64,000 bases of DNA from Massilia arenae (GTDB taxonomy: Bacteria; Pseudomonadota; Gammaproteobacteria; Burkholderiales; Burkholderiaceae_D). Shown here in pieces: positions 43,186 through 54,209 of this stretch. The stretch is taken from NCBI RefSeq assembly GCF_008014745.1, contig NZ_VPFD01000003.1, forward strand, positions 267,777 to 331,776, given 5' to 3'. The notes under the pieces were generated by a model that saw only the letters and a program-made list of their open reading frames with translations, did not search any database and had not been told where the DNA came from. How positions within the stretch are numbered: position 1 is the stretch's first letter; each line of letters begins with the position of its first letter. Made by a program: the position numbers and the translations under genes.

Positions 43186-44220
43186 ATGTCCGATATGAAT
43201 ACCATCGCCCTGCACCGCCCGACGGCCGCCATCAAGCCTGCGGAGAACGCCACCTGGCCGCTGGCCGACGTGCTGGCGCTGTTCGAGCTGCCGTTCCCCG
43301 AGCTGATGCACCGCGCCTCGACCCTGCATCGCGAATACTTCCCGGACGGCGACGTCGAGCTGGCGACCCTGCTGTCGATCAAGACCGGCGGTTGCGAGGA
43401 AGACTGCGGCTACTGCCCGCAGGCGGCGCGCTACGACACCGGCGTCGAAGCCAAGAAGATCCTCGACATCGACACCGTGCTGGATGCGGCGCGCGCGGCA
43501 AAAGCCAGCGGCGCGACCCGCTTCTGCATGGGTGCCGCCTGGCGCAGCCCGAAAGAGCGCGACATGGAAAAGGTCGAGACCATGGTGCGCGAAGTGAAGG
43601 CGCTGGGCATGGAGACCTGCGCCACGCTGGGCATGCTGGAGGCCGGCCAGGCCGAGCAGCTGAAAAAAGCGGGCCTGGACTACTACAACCACAATATCGA
43701 TACCGCGCCTGACTTCTACAACAACGTCATTTCGACCCGCGAATACCAGGACCGCCTGGACACGCTGGGCCGCGTGCGCGAAGCGGGCCTGAAGGTCTGC
43801 TGCGGCGGCATCGTCGGCATGGGCGAGACGCGCGAGCAGCGCGCCGGCCTGATCGCCCAGCTGGCCAACCTGAATCCGTATCCGGAATCGGTGCCGGTCA
43901 ACCACCTGGTGCAGGTGGCGGGCACGCCGCTGCACGGCATGGAGAAGCTGGACCCGATCGAATTCGTGCGCACCATCGCGGTCGCGCGCATCACCATGCC
44001 GCAAGCGCGCGTGCGCCTGTCGGCGGGCCGCCGCGAGCTGGGCGAAGCGGTGCAGGCGATGTGCTTCATGGCCGGCGCCAACTCGATCTTCTACGGCGAC
44101 AAGCTGCTCACCACCGACAACCCGGAAGCCGACGACGACCGCGTGCTGCTCGAGAAGCTGGGCCTCAAGACGCGCGCCGCCACGCTGGAATCGGTGCAGA
44201 AGGAAGCTTGCGGCTGCTAA
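43186..44220 (+). CDS. bioB: Biotin synthase
   Basis: BioB is a radical-SAM enzyme that inserts sulfur into dethiobiotin. The 344-aa protein has the radical-SAM cluster motif [10 protein letters not shown] (C-x3-C-x2-C) in the [15 protein letters not shown] context, plus [36 protein letters not shown] and the family-typical [19 protein letters not shown]. It is the last gene of the bio block, 10 bp after bioD. A REP-like pair separates it from liuD. Confidence 0.95.
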   Translation: MSDMNTIALHRPTAAIKPAENATWPLADVLALFELPFPELMHRASTLHREYFPDGDVELATLLSIKTGGCEEDCGYCPQAARYDTGVEAKKILDIDTVLDAARAAKASGATRFCMGAAWRSPKERDMEKVETMVREVKALGMETCATLGMLEAGQAEQLKKAGLDYYNHNIDTAPDFYNNVISTREYQDRLDTLGRVREAGLKVCCGGIVGMGETREQRAGLIAQLANLNPYPESVPVNHLVQVAGTPLHGMEKLDPIEFVRTIAVARITMPQARVRLSAGRRELGEAVQAMCFMAGANSIFYGDKLLTTDNPEADDDRVLLEKLGLKTRAATLESVQKEACGC

Positions 44221-44227
44221 GTAGTGC

Positions 44228-44331
44228 CGTCGTTCCCGCGGAGGCGGGAACCCAAGTTGCCAGCGCAGCGGCTACGTTTGATACGCGTGGCGACGCAACT
44301 GACTTGGGTTCCCGCCTGCGCGGGAACGACG
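44228..44331. repeat. REP-like inverted pair between bioB and liuD
   Basis: Unit CGTCGTTCCCGCGGAGGCGG... at 44228-44257 is inverted against ACTTGGGTTCCCGCCTGCGC... at 44302-44331. It belongs to the same family as the other pairs and lies within liu locus 2, 85 bp before liuD. It may tune relative mRNA levels of the bio block and liuD. Confidence 0.85.
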
Positions 44332-44416
44332 AGAGATCAAGCGGTAACGATGCACAGCGGCTGGGGAGACACAGCCGCACCAATCCCCGAACAACCATAA
44401 GCGAAAGATAAAGCGC

Positions 44417-46429
<2,013 letters not shown>

Positions 46430-46474
46430 ACAGACACCTACAAGAACCACCCTGACAAAAAACGAGGGGGAGAC

Positions 46475-47404
46475 ATGCGCATTGTCCTGTACCGGGGCGA
46501 TGGCGTCATCGAGCCGTGGGAACGCGAGTTCTCGGCCGTGATGCCAGGCGTCGAAACGGTCAGCTGGAAAGAGGGCCAGTTGCTGGCCCCCTGCGATTAC
46601 GCGGTATTGTGGAACCCGGCGCCCGGCCTGCTGGCGCAGCTGGACGAGGTCAAGGCGATCTTCCTGATGGGCGCCGGCGTCGACGCCGTGCTCAAGTTCG
46701 GCGATGCGCTGCCGCGCGTGCCGCTGGTGCGCCTGGGCGACGCCGGCATGGGCGTGCAGATGGCCGAGTACGTGGCGCACGCCGTGCTGCGCTACTTCAG
46801 GCGCTTCGACGAATACGAACAGCAGGCGCGCCACGGCGCCTGGAACCCGCTGCCCCAGTATCCGAAAGAGACATTCACGATCGGCGTCATGGGCCTGGGC
46901 CGGCTCGGCATGCCGGTGGTCGAGGCGATGCGCCATTTCGGCTTCCCGGTGCGCGGCTGGAGCCGCAGCCCCAAGGACATCCCCGGCGTGCCGACCTATG
47001 CCGGCATGGAGCAGCTCGACGACTTCTTGCATGGCACGCGGGTGCTGGTCTGCCTGCTGCCGCTGACCGCGGACACGACCAATCTGCTCGACCGCCACCG
47101 GCTGGGCAAGCTGGCGCCCGGCGCCTACCTGATCAACGTCTCGCGCGGCGCCATCCTGGCCGAGCCCGACCTGATGACCCTGATCCGCTCGGGGCACATC
47201 GCCGGCGCCACGCTCGACGTGTTCCGCCACGAGCCGCTGCCGGCTCCGCATCCGTTCTGGAACGAACCGCGCATCGCCCTCACCCCGCACATCTCGGCGC
47301 TCACCATGCGCCTCGACGCCGTGCGCCAGATCGCCGACAAGGTCAAAGCTCTGGAAGACGGCCAACGGGTCGACGACCTGGTCGACCGCCAACTTGGATA
47401 TTGA
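46475..47404 (+). CDS. ghrA: Glyoxylate/hydroxypyruvate reductase A
   Basis: This 309-aa D-2-hydroxyacid dehydrogenase is of the GhrA class. It has the NADPH-binding Rossmann motif GVMGLGRLGMPVVEAMR, INVSRGAILAEPDLM, the catalytic glutamate in FRHEPLPAPHPFW and the histidine in LTPHISALTM. The enzyme reduces glyoxylate and hydroxypyruvate. It has no obvious step in leucine catabolism, yet it lies between liuD and liuE, with liuE starting 1 bp after its stop. It may act on a related 2-keto acid or be a passenger. The ribosome-binding site GAGGGGGAG is strong. Confidence 0.92.
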   Translation: MRIVLYRGDGVIEPWEREFSAVMPGVETVSWKEGQLLAPCDYAVLWNPAPGLLAQLDEVKAIFLMGAGVDAVLKFGDALPRVPLVRLGDAGMGVQMAEYVAHAVLRYFRRFDEYEQQARHGAWNPLPQYPKETFTIGVMGLGRLGMPVVEAMRHFGFPVRGWSRSPKDIPGVPTYAGMEQLDDFLHGTRVLVCLLPLTADTTNLLDRHRLGKLAPGAYLINVSRGAILAEPDLMTLIRSGHIAGATLDVFRHEPLPAPHPFWNEPRIALTPHISALTMRLDAVRQIADKVKALEDGQRVDDLVDRQLGY

Positions 47405-47405
47405 T

Positions 47406-48326
47406 ATGACCCACCAGAGCGCCCTACCTGCGAAAGTAAAAATCGTCGAAGTCGGCCCGCGCGACGGCCTGCAGAACGAGAAAGAAGCGCTGAGCGCCGA
47501 CGTCAAAGTCGATCTCGTCGAGCGCCTGGCGCGCGCCGGCTTCGTCAACGTGGAAGCGGCCGCCTTCGTCTCGCCGAAATGGGTGCCGCAGATGGCGACC
47601 AGCGCCGAAGTACTGGCGCGCATCGAGCGCCGTCCCGGCACCATCTATTCGGCGCTGGTGCCGAATATGCAGGGCTTCGAGGCCGCGCTGGCCGGCGGGG
47701 CCGACGAGGTGGTCGTGTTCGGCGCGGCCTCGGAGGCCTTCTCGCAAAAGAATATCAACTGCTCGATCGCCCAGTCGATCGCCCGCTTCGAGCCGGTGGC
47801 GCGCGCGGCGAAAGAACAGGGCCTGCGCCTGCGCGGCTCGATCAGCACGGCCTTCGGCTGCCCCTACCAGGGCGAGGTGCCGCTGGATACGGTGGGCGAC
47901 GTGGTGGCGCGCATGCGCGACCTGGGTTGCGACGAAATCGACATCGCCGACACCATCGGCGTCTCGACCGCGAAGAAGACGCAGGCCGTGATGCTGCGCG
48001 CGGCGCGGGAATTCCCGATCGCGCAACTGGCCGGCCACTTCCACGACACCTACGGCCAGGCGCTGGCCAACATCTATGCGGCGATGGAGGTCGGCGTGGC
48101 GATCTTCCACTCCTCGGTGGCCGGCCTGGGAGGCTGCCCGTATGCCAAGGGCGCGACCGGCAACGTGGCGACCGAGGACGTGCTGTACCTGATGCAGGGC
48201 CTGGGCATCGAGACCGGCGTCGATCTCGACCAGGTGGTCGATGCCGGCCTGTTCATCTCGCAGCAACTGGGCCGCAAGAGCATCAGCCGCGCCGGGAATG
48301 CGATCGCGGCCAAGCGCGCCGGATGA
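47406..48326 (+). CDS. liuE: Hydroxymethylglutaryl-CoA lyase
   Basis: This lyase splits HMG-CoA into acetyl-CoA and acetoacetate, the last dedicated step of leucine breakdown. The 306-aa TIM-barrel protein has VEVGPRDGLQNE, FVSPKWVPQMA, STAFGCPYQGEV, GHFHDTYGQALANIYAAM and the signature GLGGCPYAKGATGNVATED with its active-site cysteine. The ATG at 47406 lies 1 bp after ghrA; a TTG at 47394 is less likely. The operon ends at the hairpin terminator near 48.36 kb. Confidence 0.95.
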   Translation: MTHQSALPAKVKIVEVGPRDGLQNEKEALSADVKVDLVERLARAGFVNVEAAAFVSPKWVPQMATSAEVLARIERRPGTIYSALVPNMQGFEAALAGGADEVVVFGAASEAFSQKNINCSIAQSIARFEPVARAAKEQGLRLRGSISTAFGCPYQGEVPLDTVGDVVARMRDLGCDEIDIADTIGVSTAKKTQAVMLRAAREFPIAQLAGHFHDTYGQALANIYAAMEVGVAIFHSSVAGLGGCPYAKGATGNVATEDVLYLMQGLGIETGVDLDQVVDAGLFISQQLGRKSISRAGNAIAAKRAG

Positions 48327-48355
48327 ATCGCCGGGGTGGACAACACCCCACAACG

Positions 48356-48389
48356 AAAAAAGCCGACAACTCACGTTGTCGGCTTTTTT
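48356..48389. terminator. Bidirectional intrinsic terminator after liuE
   Basis: A perfect 9-bp stem GCCGACAAC/GTTGTCGGC (48362-48370, 48375-48383) with loop TCAC is flanked by six A on the left and six T on the right. It ends the liu/bio transcript on the plus strand and can end the tRNA-Pro transcript on the minus strand. Confidence 0.92.
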
Positions 48390-48397
48390 CTTAATGC

Positions 48398-48474
48398 TGG
48401 TCGGAGTACAAGGATTCGAACCTTGGACCCCCTGGTCCCAAACCAGGTGCGCTACCGGGCTGCGCTACACTCCG
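48398..48474 (-). tRNA. tRNA-Pro, anticodon TGG
   Basis: On the minus strand a 77-nt cloverleaf starts CGGAGTGTAGCGCAGCC. Its anticodon loop TTTGGGA sits on the CTGG/CCAG stem, giving anticodon TGG. The T-loop GTTCGAATC and a 3' end ACTCCG with encoded CCA complete it. Acceptor arms CGGAGT/ACTCCG pair. The terminator lies directly downstream. Confidence 0.95.
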
Positions 48475-48573
48475 AAGAAGCGAGATAGTATCGGTTTCGC
48501 GTGACCTCGTCAAGTTTCCGTTGCAAAATAGCGAGCTAGTAGTTTTCTAAAGTTAAGTTGAGGTATGTATGTC

Positions 48574-49179
48574 ATGCATATGGCTCTAACGTTTGGCGAC
48601 CCGGCCAGCCTGCAACGAGGCAGGCGGCGCATCGTCATCGGCGTCGCGGTATCGATCGCGGTGCACGCATTATTCCTGCTGGCGTACCGGAACACGACGT
48701 TCAAGACCATGGAGATCGGGCCGGCCGAGCCGACGGTGCTCTCCGTGATGATTGCCCCTCCAGCGCCGCCGCCGCCCAAGCCGGAAATCGTTCGTCCCAC
48801 GCCGCCCGCCCCGAGCGCCCCGACCGCGCCGCGCACGACCCGCCCGGCGCCACCGCAAGCCGTGATCGCAGTCCCGGAAAGCGCAAGCGCCGCCCCCGAT
48901 CCATTCGTCGTGCAACAGGAAGAAAGCCCTGAACCGGCGCCGAAGTTCGACATGAACGCCGCGCGCGACGTGGCGCGCGCGAATGCCCACCTGCGCGACC
49001 CGTCGAAAGAAGGCACGGCGCTGGCGCAATTCCCTGAGCCGGCGCTGCAGACCGAATCGAGGCTGGCGCGCGGCATCCGCGAAGCCAAGCGGCCCGATTG
49101 CAAGGACGGTATTCCAGGCGGGCTGCTGGCGCCGATTTATTTGTTGATGGAGAAAAAGGATTCAGGGTGCAAGTGGTAA
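48574..49179 (+). CDS. Proline-rich TonB-like inner-membrane protein
   Basis: This 201-aa protein has a short cytoplasmic N-terminus, one membrane helix (IVIGVAVSIAVHALFLLAY) and a Pro/Ala-rich periplasmic stretch (residues ~50-105). A small C-terminal region has two cysteines (KRPDCKDGIPGGLLAPIYLL...DSGCKW). The SIAVHALFL helix resembles TonB/energy-transducer N-termini, but no TonB C-terminal domain is seen. GAGG at 48560-48563 is too close to the ATG at 48565, so the ATG at 48574 is preferred. It may be a cell-envelope anchor. The function is unknown. Confidence 0.65.
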   Translation: MHMALTFGDPASLQRGRRRIVIGVAVSIAVHALFLLAYRNTTFKTMEIGPAEPTVLSVMIAPPAPPPPKPEIVRPTPPAPSAPTAPRTTRPAPPQAVIAVPESASAAPDPFVVQQEESPEPAPKFDMNAARDVARANAHLRDPSKEGTALAQFPEPALQTESRLARGIREAKRPDCKDGIPGGLLAPIYLLMEKKDSGCKW

Positions 49180-49183
49180 CCCG

Positions 49184-50089
49184 TCATTCGCCCTTGATCT
49201 GCAAGGCGCGGTCATACAGGGCATTCTTCTTGCGCCCCGTGATCTGCGCCGTCAAATTGGCTGCCTGCTTGACGCTGCATTCGCTCAGCAGAATCTGCAA
49301 GATGCGCTCGGCTTCGGCGTCTTCGGCGTCGGTCGCCTCGAGCGCCCCCGCCACCAGCACCACGAACTCCCCGCGCTCCCGGTGCTGGTCAGCCTTGACC
49401 CACTCCAGCGCATCCTTCAGTTCGCAGCGGTGCACTTCCTCGAACATCTTGCTCAGCTCGCGGGCAAACACCACCTGCCGGGTCGGCTCGAAGGCCGCCG
49501 CCAGCGCCTCGACGCAGTCGACGATGCGGTGCGGCGCCTCATAGAACACCAGGGTCGAGGTCTCGCGTGCCAATGGCGCCAGCGCCGTCTCGCGGCCCTT
49601 GGCCTTGGCCGGCAAAAAGCCGACGAAGTGAAAACGGTCGTTCACCAGGCCGCTGGCCGACAGCGCCGCGATCGCGGCCGAGGGGCCGGGCAATGGCACC
49701 ACGTTCAGGCCGGCGGTGCGCACCGCGTCGACGATGCGCGCGCCGGGATCGGACACGCCCGGCGTGCCGGCGTCGGACACCAGCGCCACGCGCTGTCCGG
49801 CGCGCAGGCGCTCGACGATTTTATCGGCCACTTCGCGCTCGTTGTGCTGGTGCGCGGCGATGGTCGGCTGGGAGAGGCCGAAGCGCTGCAGCAGCGCGCC
49901 GGTCTTGCGCGTGTCCTCGCAGGCGACCACGTCGGCGAGTGCCAGCAGGTGTAAAGCACGCAGGGTGATGTCAGTAACGTTGCCGATCGGAGTAGCCACG
50001 ACGTACAGCGTTGCGGTAGGATAGGACTGCTGGGCCGCCTCGCCCATGACGGGAAGTCGGGCGATGTCGATGGTCTGCTGATCTGTCAT
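49184..50089 (-). CDS. rsmI: 16S rRNA (cytidine1402-2'-O)-methyltransferase
   Basis: RsmI methylates the ribose of C1402 in the 16S rRNA decoding centre using SAM. The 301-aa protein has the tetrapyrrole-methylase-like fold with TLYVVATPIGNVTDITLRAL, ACEDTRKTGALLQRFG, ALVSDAGTPGVSDPGARIV and FYEAPHRIVDCVEALA. It is divergent from lpoA, 11 bp apart, exactly as yraL and yraM are in E. coli. The short gap leaves no room for two separate promoters, so promoters must overlap or lie within the genes. Confidence 0.94.
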   Translation of the reverse strand: MTDQQTIDIARLPVMGEAAQQSYPTATLYVVATPIGNVTDITLRALHLLALADVVACEDTRKTGALLQRFGLSQPTIAAHQHNEREVADKIVERLRAGQRVALVSDAGTPGVSDPGARIVDAVRTAGLNVVPLPGPSAAIAALSASGLVNDRFHFVGFLPAKAKGRETALAPLARETSTLVFYEAPHRIVDCVEALAAAFEPTRQVVFARELSKMFEEVHRCELKDALEWVKADQHRERGEFVVLVAGALEATDAEDAEAERILQILLSECSVKQAANLTAQITGRKKNALYDRALQIKGE

Positions 50090-50100
50090 AAAGGGTTCCG

Positions 50101-51441
50101 ATGCTGAAGAAAAAAAATCTACCGGGCTTGCTCGCGGCCGCCGTAATTACACTATTAGCCGGTTGCGGCAGCACGCCATTGCCTCCCGATACCGGTTGCG
50201 GCATGCCGGGTGGCGTGTGCAGTGCCGGTGCGCCGGTAACAAATGCGCCGCCGCCGGCGCCAGCTTACACGCCGCCGCCGCGTGACGAAAGTGGCGTACA
50301 GACCAATCCGGTCGAACTGCCGCCGAGCGCCGGCGGCAGCCCGCGCGCCGCGGCGCCATCGTCGGCGCCCTACAGCGGCCCGGCCGTGCGCGTGGCGCTG
50401 CTGCTGCCGCTCGACTCGCAGGCGCTGGCCCAGCCGGCCGAGGCGGTGCGCGCCGGCTTCATGGCCGCCCATGAACAGCAGCCCGAAGGCGTCACCGTCA
50501 ACCTGGTGCCCACCGGCGACTCGGCGCAGGCGGCGCTCGACGCCTACCGCAGCGCGGCCGAACAAAACGATATCGTGGTCGGCCCGCTGGCGCGTTCCGC
50601 CGTGGCGTCGCTGGCCACCAGCGGCGCGATCAGCAAGCCGACCATCGCCCTGAACCACCCGCAAGTCAATTCCCCGCTGCCGCGCCAGATGCTGGTCATC
50701 GGCCTGTCGCTCGAAGACGAGGCACGCCAGGTCGCCGAATGGGCCGCCAGCGAACAGGCAGGCGGCCAGGCCCTGGTGCTCACCGGCCGCGCCACCTGGC
50801 AGCAACGCCTGTCGGGCGCCTTCAGCCAGCGCTGGGCAGAACTGGGCCGCACGCATGCCACGGTCGAACTGCCGGCCGAAGGCGGCTACGTCGATGGCAA
50901 TGCGCTGGCCGAGCTGCGCGCGCGCCTGTCGGCCGAACCGCCGCAGCTGGTCTACGCCGCGCTCGACGCCAACGGCCTGCGCCAGGTGCGCATGGCGATC
51001 GGCACTTCGCTGCCGACCTATGGCACCGCCTCGGTCAACCCGGGCCTCGACATGTCCAGCGTGCCGGCCGAACTGGTCGGCGTGCGCTTCCTCGACCTGC
51101 CCTGGACCGTGCAGCCCGACCATCCGGCCGTCGCCGGCTATTCGCGCTGGAGCGCCGGCAGCCAGGGGCTCGACCCGCAGCGCCTGTACGCGCTCGGCAT
51201 CGACGCCTTCCGCATCGCGCGCGAACTGGCGCAGCGTCCGACCGGCTCGTTCGAGCTCGATGGCGCCACCGGCCGCCTGGCGGTGAACATGGGGCAAGGA
51301 GATCGCGCCTTCCGCCGCGTCGAGACCGGCGTCGTGGTGCGCGACAACGGCCCGACCGAACAAATCCTCACCGACGATGCCGGCGGCGACAGCGTCCCGC
51401 CACCGCGCCGCGTGTTCGAACCGGTCGCGACCGGTTTATGA
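50101..51441 (+). CDS. lpoA: Penicillin-binding protein activator, LpoA/LppC family lipoprotein
   Basis: This 446-aa outer-membrane lipoprotein corresponds to E. coli LpoA, which activates PBP1A. The lipobox is LLAGCGST. A Pro-rich linker (residues ~45-95) follows, then the LppC periplasmic-binding-protein-like domain: VRVALLLPLDSQALAQPAEA, DIVVGPLARSAVASLATSG and RLYALGIDAFRIARELAQ. It lacks the N-terminal TPR domain of E. coli LpoA, as is common outside gammaproteobacteria. It is followed by yraN with a 1-bp gap. Confidence 0.88.
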   Translation: MLKKKNLPGLLAAAVITLLAGCGSTPLPPDTGCGMPGGVCSAGAPVTNAPPPAPAYTPPPRDESGVQTNPVELPPSAGGSPRAAAPSSAPYSGPAVRVALLLPLDSQALAQPAEAVRAGFMAAHEQQPEGVTVNLVPTGDSAQAALDAYRSAAEQNDIVVGPLARSAVASLATSGAISKPTIALNHPQVNSPLPRQMLVIGLSLEDEARQVAEWAASEQAGGQALVLTGRATWQQRLSGAFSQRWAELGRTHATVELPAEGGYVDGNALAELRARLSAEPPQLVYAALDANGLRQVRMAIGTSLPTYGTASVNPGLDMSSVPAELVGVRFLDLPWTVQPDHPAVAGYSRWSAGSQGLDPQRLYALGIDAFRIARELAQRPTGSFELDGATGRLAVNMGQGDRAFRRVETGVVVRDNGPTEQILTDDAGGDSVPPPRRVFEPVATGL

Positions 51442-51442
51442 A

Positions 51443-51802
51443 ATGTGGCCCCTACGCCTGTCCAGACGGCAGGCCCAGGGCCAGCAATGGGAACGCGCCG
51501 CACTCGACTACTTAAAACACCATAAACTGTCCCGGGTCGAAGAGAATTTTCGCTGCAAAGGCGGCGAGATCGACCTGATCATGCGCGATGGCGCAACCCT
51601 GGTGTTCGTCGAGGTGCGCCAGCGCGCCGACCGCGACCACGGCGGCGCCGCCGCCAGCATCACCCCTGCCAAGATGCGCCGCCTGGTCTGTGCGGCGCAA
51701 GTCTATCTGTTGCGTTTTCCCATCACTCCTCCCTGCCGTTTCGACCTGGTCGCCATCGATGGCGAGCAAATTGAATGGTTGCGGAACATCATTGAAGTGT
51801 AA
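51443..51802 (+). CDS. yraN: YraN family protein (UPF0102)
   Basis: This 119-aa protein has the endonuclease-like fold of the YraN family: GQQWERAALDYLKHHKLS, ENFRCKGGEIDLIMRDG and LVFVEVRQRA (nuclease-like E/D...E-V-R residues), then FDLVAIDGEQIEWLRNI. It is predicted to act on Holliday-junction-like DNA, but the function is not established. The start at 51443 gives the family N-terminus 1 bp after lpoA, so the two are co-translated. Confidence 0.9.
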   Translation: MWPLRLSRRQAQGQQWERAALDYLKHHKLSRVEENFRCKGGEIDLIMRDGATLVFVEVRQRADRDHGGAAASITPAKMRRLVCAAQVYLLRFPITPPCRFDLVAIDGEQIEWLRNIIEV

Positions 51803-51858
51803 GCAATTTTTACTGCGCTTGCTCAGGTCGGGTTGCCACTGCACTATAATCCTCGGCT

Positions 51859-52455
51859 ATGAATACTCAACGCATCCTCGCTCACTTCCAGGAGAGCGCC
51901 GACCTGAAGATGAAGTCGGCCGCCACCCTGGCTCCTTCCATTTCGGCGGCGGTAGAACTCATGTTCAGCGCCCTCTCCAACGGCAACAAGATCCTGGCCT
52001 GCGGCAATGGCGGCTCGGCCGCTGACTGCCAGCACTTCGCGGCCGAGCTGGTCGGCCGTTTCGAGCGGGAGCGCTTCCCGCTGCCGGCGATCGCCCTGAC
52101 CACCGACACCTCGATCCTGACCGCGGTCGGCAACGACTACAGCTTCAAGGAGATCTTCTCGAAGCAGGTGCAGGCATTCGGCCAGGCGGGCGACATCCTG
52201 CTGGCGATTTCGACCTCGGGCAACTCGGCCAATGTGCTGGCCGCGGTCGAGGCGGCCCTGGAGCGCGAGATGCGCATCGTGGCCTTTACCGGCAAGGACG
52301 GCGGCGCTCTGGCTAAGCTGCTGACCGACGCCGACGTGCACATCAACGTCCCGCATGCACGCACCGCGCGCATCCAGGAAGTCCATTTGTGCGCCATTCA
52401 CTGCATCTGCGACGGCATCGACGTCGCGCTGTTCGGAGGAGACGAGAATGCGTAA
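51859..52455 (+). CDS. diaA: SIS-domain protein, DiaA/GmhA family
   Basis: This 198-aa protein could be DiaA, the DnaA-binding initiator-associating protein, or the phosphoheptose isomerase GmhA. Gene order (rsmI, lpoA, yraN, this, dolP) is that of E. coli diaA, and the C-terminus [12 protein letters not shown] resembles DiaA. It keeps residues used by GmhA: Glu63 in FAAELVGRF, Gln173 in RIQEVH, and His181 where I recall E. coli DiaA having Asn. TATAAT at 51845-51850 ends only 8 bp before the ATG and there is no ribosome-binding site, so the transcript may be almost leaderless. It overlaps dolP by 8 bp. Confidence 0.88.
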   Translation: MNTQRILAHFQESADLKMKSAATLAPSISAAVELMFSALSNGNKILACGNGGSAADCQHFAAELVGRFERERFPLPAIALTTDTSILTAVGNDYSFKEIFSKQVQAFGQAGDILLAISTSGNSANVLAAVEAALEREMRIVAFTGKDGGALAKLLTDADVHINVPHARTARIQEVHLCAIHCICDGIDVALFGGDENA

Positions 52456-53107
52456 CACCCGCCGGCCCATGGCCGCGCTGTTGACCAAGACGCTGTTGAC
52501 CAAGATCGTACTAGGCACTGCCCTGGCCGCCTCGCTGTCGGGCTGCTTCGGCCTGGTGGTCGGCGCCGGCGTGGCGGGCGCCGTGTCGACGGTCGACCGC
52601 CGCACGCTGGGCGCCCAGACCGAAGACAAGTCGATCACGGTCAAGGCCGAGCTCGAAATGCGCAAGGTCACCGGCGACGCCGGCAACGTCAACGTCACCA
52701 GTTTCAATCGCCGCGTGCTGCTCACCGGCGAAGTGCGCGACGAAGCCATGAAGCAGGCGGCAGAGCGCCAGGTGCGCGCGATCGCCAACGTGGTATCGGT
52801 CATCAACGAACTGCAGGTCTCCGGCTCGTCGAGCTACACCTCGCGCTCGAACGACGCCCTGATCACCACCAAGGTCAAGGCCAGCCTGGTCGACATGAAG
52901 ACCGTGTCGGCGATCTCGTTCAAAGTCACCACCGAACGCGGCGTGGTCTACCTGATGGGCCTCGTCACCCCGCGCGAAGGCAATATCGCCGCTGACGTCG
53001 CCAAGGGCGTCTCGGGCGTGACCCGCGTGGTGAAGATCTTTGAATACATCAACGAAGAAGATCCACGCGTGCGGCAGAACAGCCCCGTGCAGGCTTCGCT
53101 GGACTAA
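52448..53107 (+). CDS. dolP: BON-domain outer-membrane lipoprotein DolP (YraP)
   Basis: This 219-aa lipoprotein, needed in relatives for outer-membrane integrity, has the lipobox ASLSGCFG. Two BON domains follow, roughly residues 65-120 ([20 protein letters not shown]) and 145-200 ([20 protein letters not shown]). [17 protein letters not shown] before the first domain is typical of YraP. The start at 52448 lies inside the SIS gene end. A strong terminator follows, closing the lpoA-yraN-diaA-dolP operon. Confidence 0.92.
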   Translation: MRNTRRPMAALLTKTLLTKIVLGTALAASLSGCFGLVVGAGVAGAVSTVDRRTLGAQTEDKSITVKAELEMRKVTGDAGNVNVTSFNRRVLLTGEVRDEAMKQAAERQVRAIANVVSVINELQVSGSSSYTSRSNDALITTKVKASLVDMKTVSAISFKVTTERGVVYLMGLVTPREGNIAADVAKGVSGVTRVVKIFEYINEEDPRVRQNSPVQASLD

Positions 53108-53134
53108 AAAAGGCCCTCATCAGCCCACAAGAAG

Positions 53135-53166
53135 CGGCAGGACTATAATGGTCCTGCCGTTTTTTT
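53135..53166 (+). terminator. Intrinsic terminator after dolP
   Basis: A perfect 9-bp stem CGGCAGGAC/GTCCTGCCG with a 7-nt loop TATAATG is followed by seven T. It lies 27 bp past the dolP stop and ends 13 bp before the tlpA-like start. Transcription of that gene therefore needs read-through or a very close promoter; the TATAAT in the loop could serve as its -10. Confidence 0.92.
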
Positions 53167-53179
53167 ATATCGATCGACC

Positions 53180-53698
<519 letters not shown>

Positions 53699-53702
53699 TT
53701 CT

Positions 53703-54125
53703 TTAAGCTTTAGGGTAAAGAATCATCTGGGTGCAGCGGAACAGGGCGATGGTCTTGCCGCTGGCCTGGTCCGTAACGGTTGCATCCCACACCTGCGTGG
53801 TGCGGCCCAGGTGGACCGCGGTGGCGGTGCAGGCCAAGGTGCCTTCGCGCGCGGTGCCCAGGTGGTTCGATTTCAGTTCGATGGTGGTGAAGTTCTGCGC
53901 GCCTTCCGGCAGGTTGCTGACGCAGCCATAGCCGGCGCAGGTATCGGCCAGCGTGACCACGCTGCCGGCGTGCAGGTAGCCATTAGGCGCCAGCAGCTGC
54001 GGCTCGACCTTCATCTCGGCCGACAGCTTGCCGGGGCTGACTTCAGTGATGCGGATGCCCAGGTGGCCGGGGAGGAACTTGGCGCCGAATTCGTTGAAGG
54101 CTTCCGGGGTGTACTTGGTATTCAC
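53703..54125 (-). CDS. PaaI-type hotdog thioesterase
   Basis: This protein of about 140 residues has the single hotdog fold of acyl-CoA thioesterases: GHLGIRITEVSPGKLSAEMK, NGYLHAGSVVTLADTCAGYG (the HAGS...AD active-site pattern), NFTTIELKSNHLGTAREG and LGRTTQVWDATVTD. The substrate is unknown; aromatic or medium-chain acyl-CoA is usual. The GTG at 54125 (VNTKYTPEAFNEFG) is chosen. An in-frame ATG at 54164 adds 13 residues and neither has a strong ribosome-binding site. Confidence 0.83.
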   Translation of the reverse strand: MNTKYTPEAFNEFGAKFLPGHLGIRITEVSPGKLSAEMKVEPQLLAPNGYLHAGSVVTLADTCAGYGCVSNLPEGAQNFTTIELKSNHLGTAREGTLACTATAVHLGRTTQVWDATVTDQASGKTIALFRCTQMILYPKA

Positions 54126-54209
54126 GTGTGTCTCGATGTTGTTGTAAAAAACGGCATCGTACACCGGGAACGCGTACCTGGTTCGAGTGAAGCTTCTAGT
54201 CGGCCGCGC

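Noticed and set aside
48241..48504. 87-codon plus-strand frame across the tRNA
   Set aside because: Its translation (GVQGFEPWTPWSQ...) is the familiar spurious product of reading antisense through a tRNA gene.
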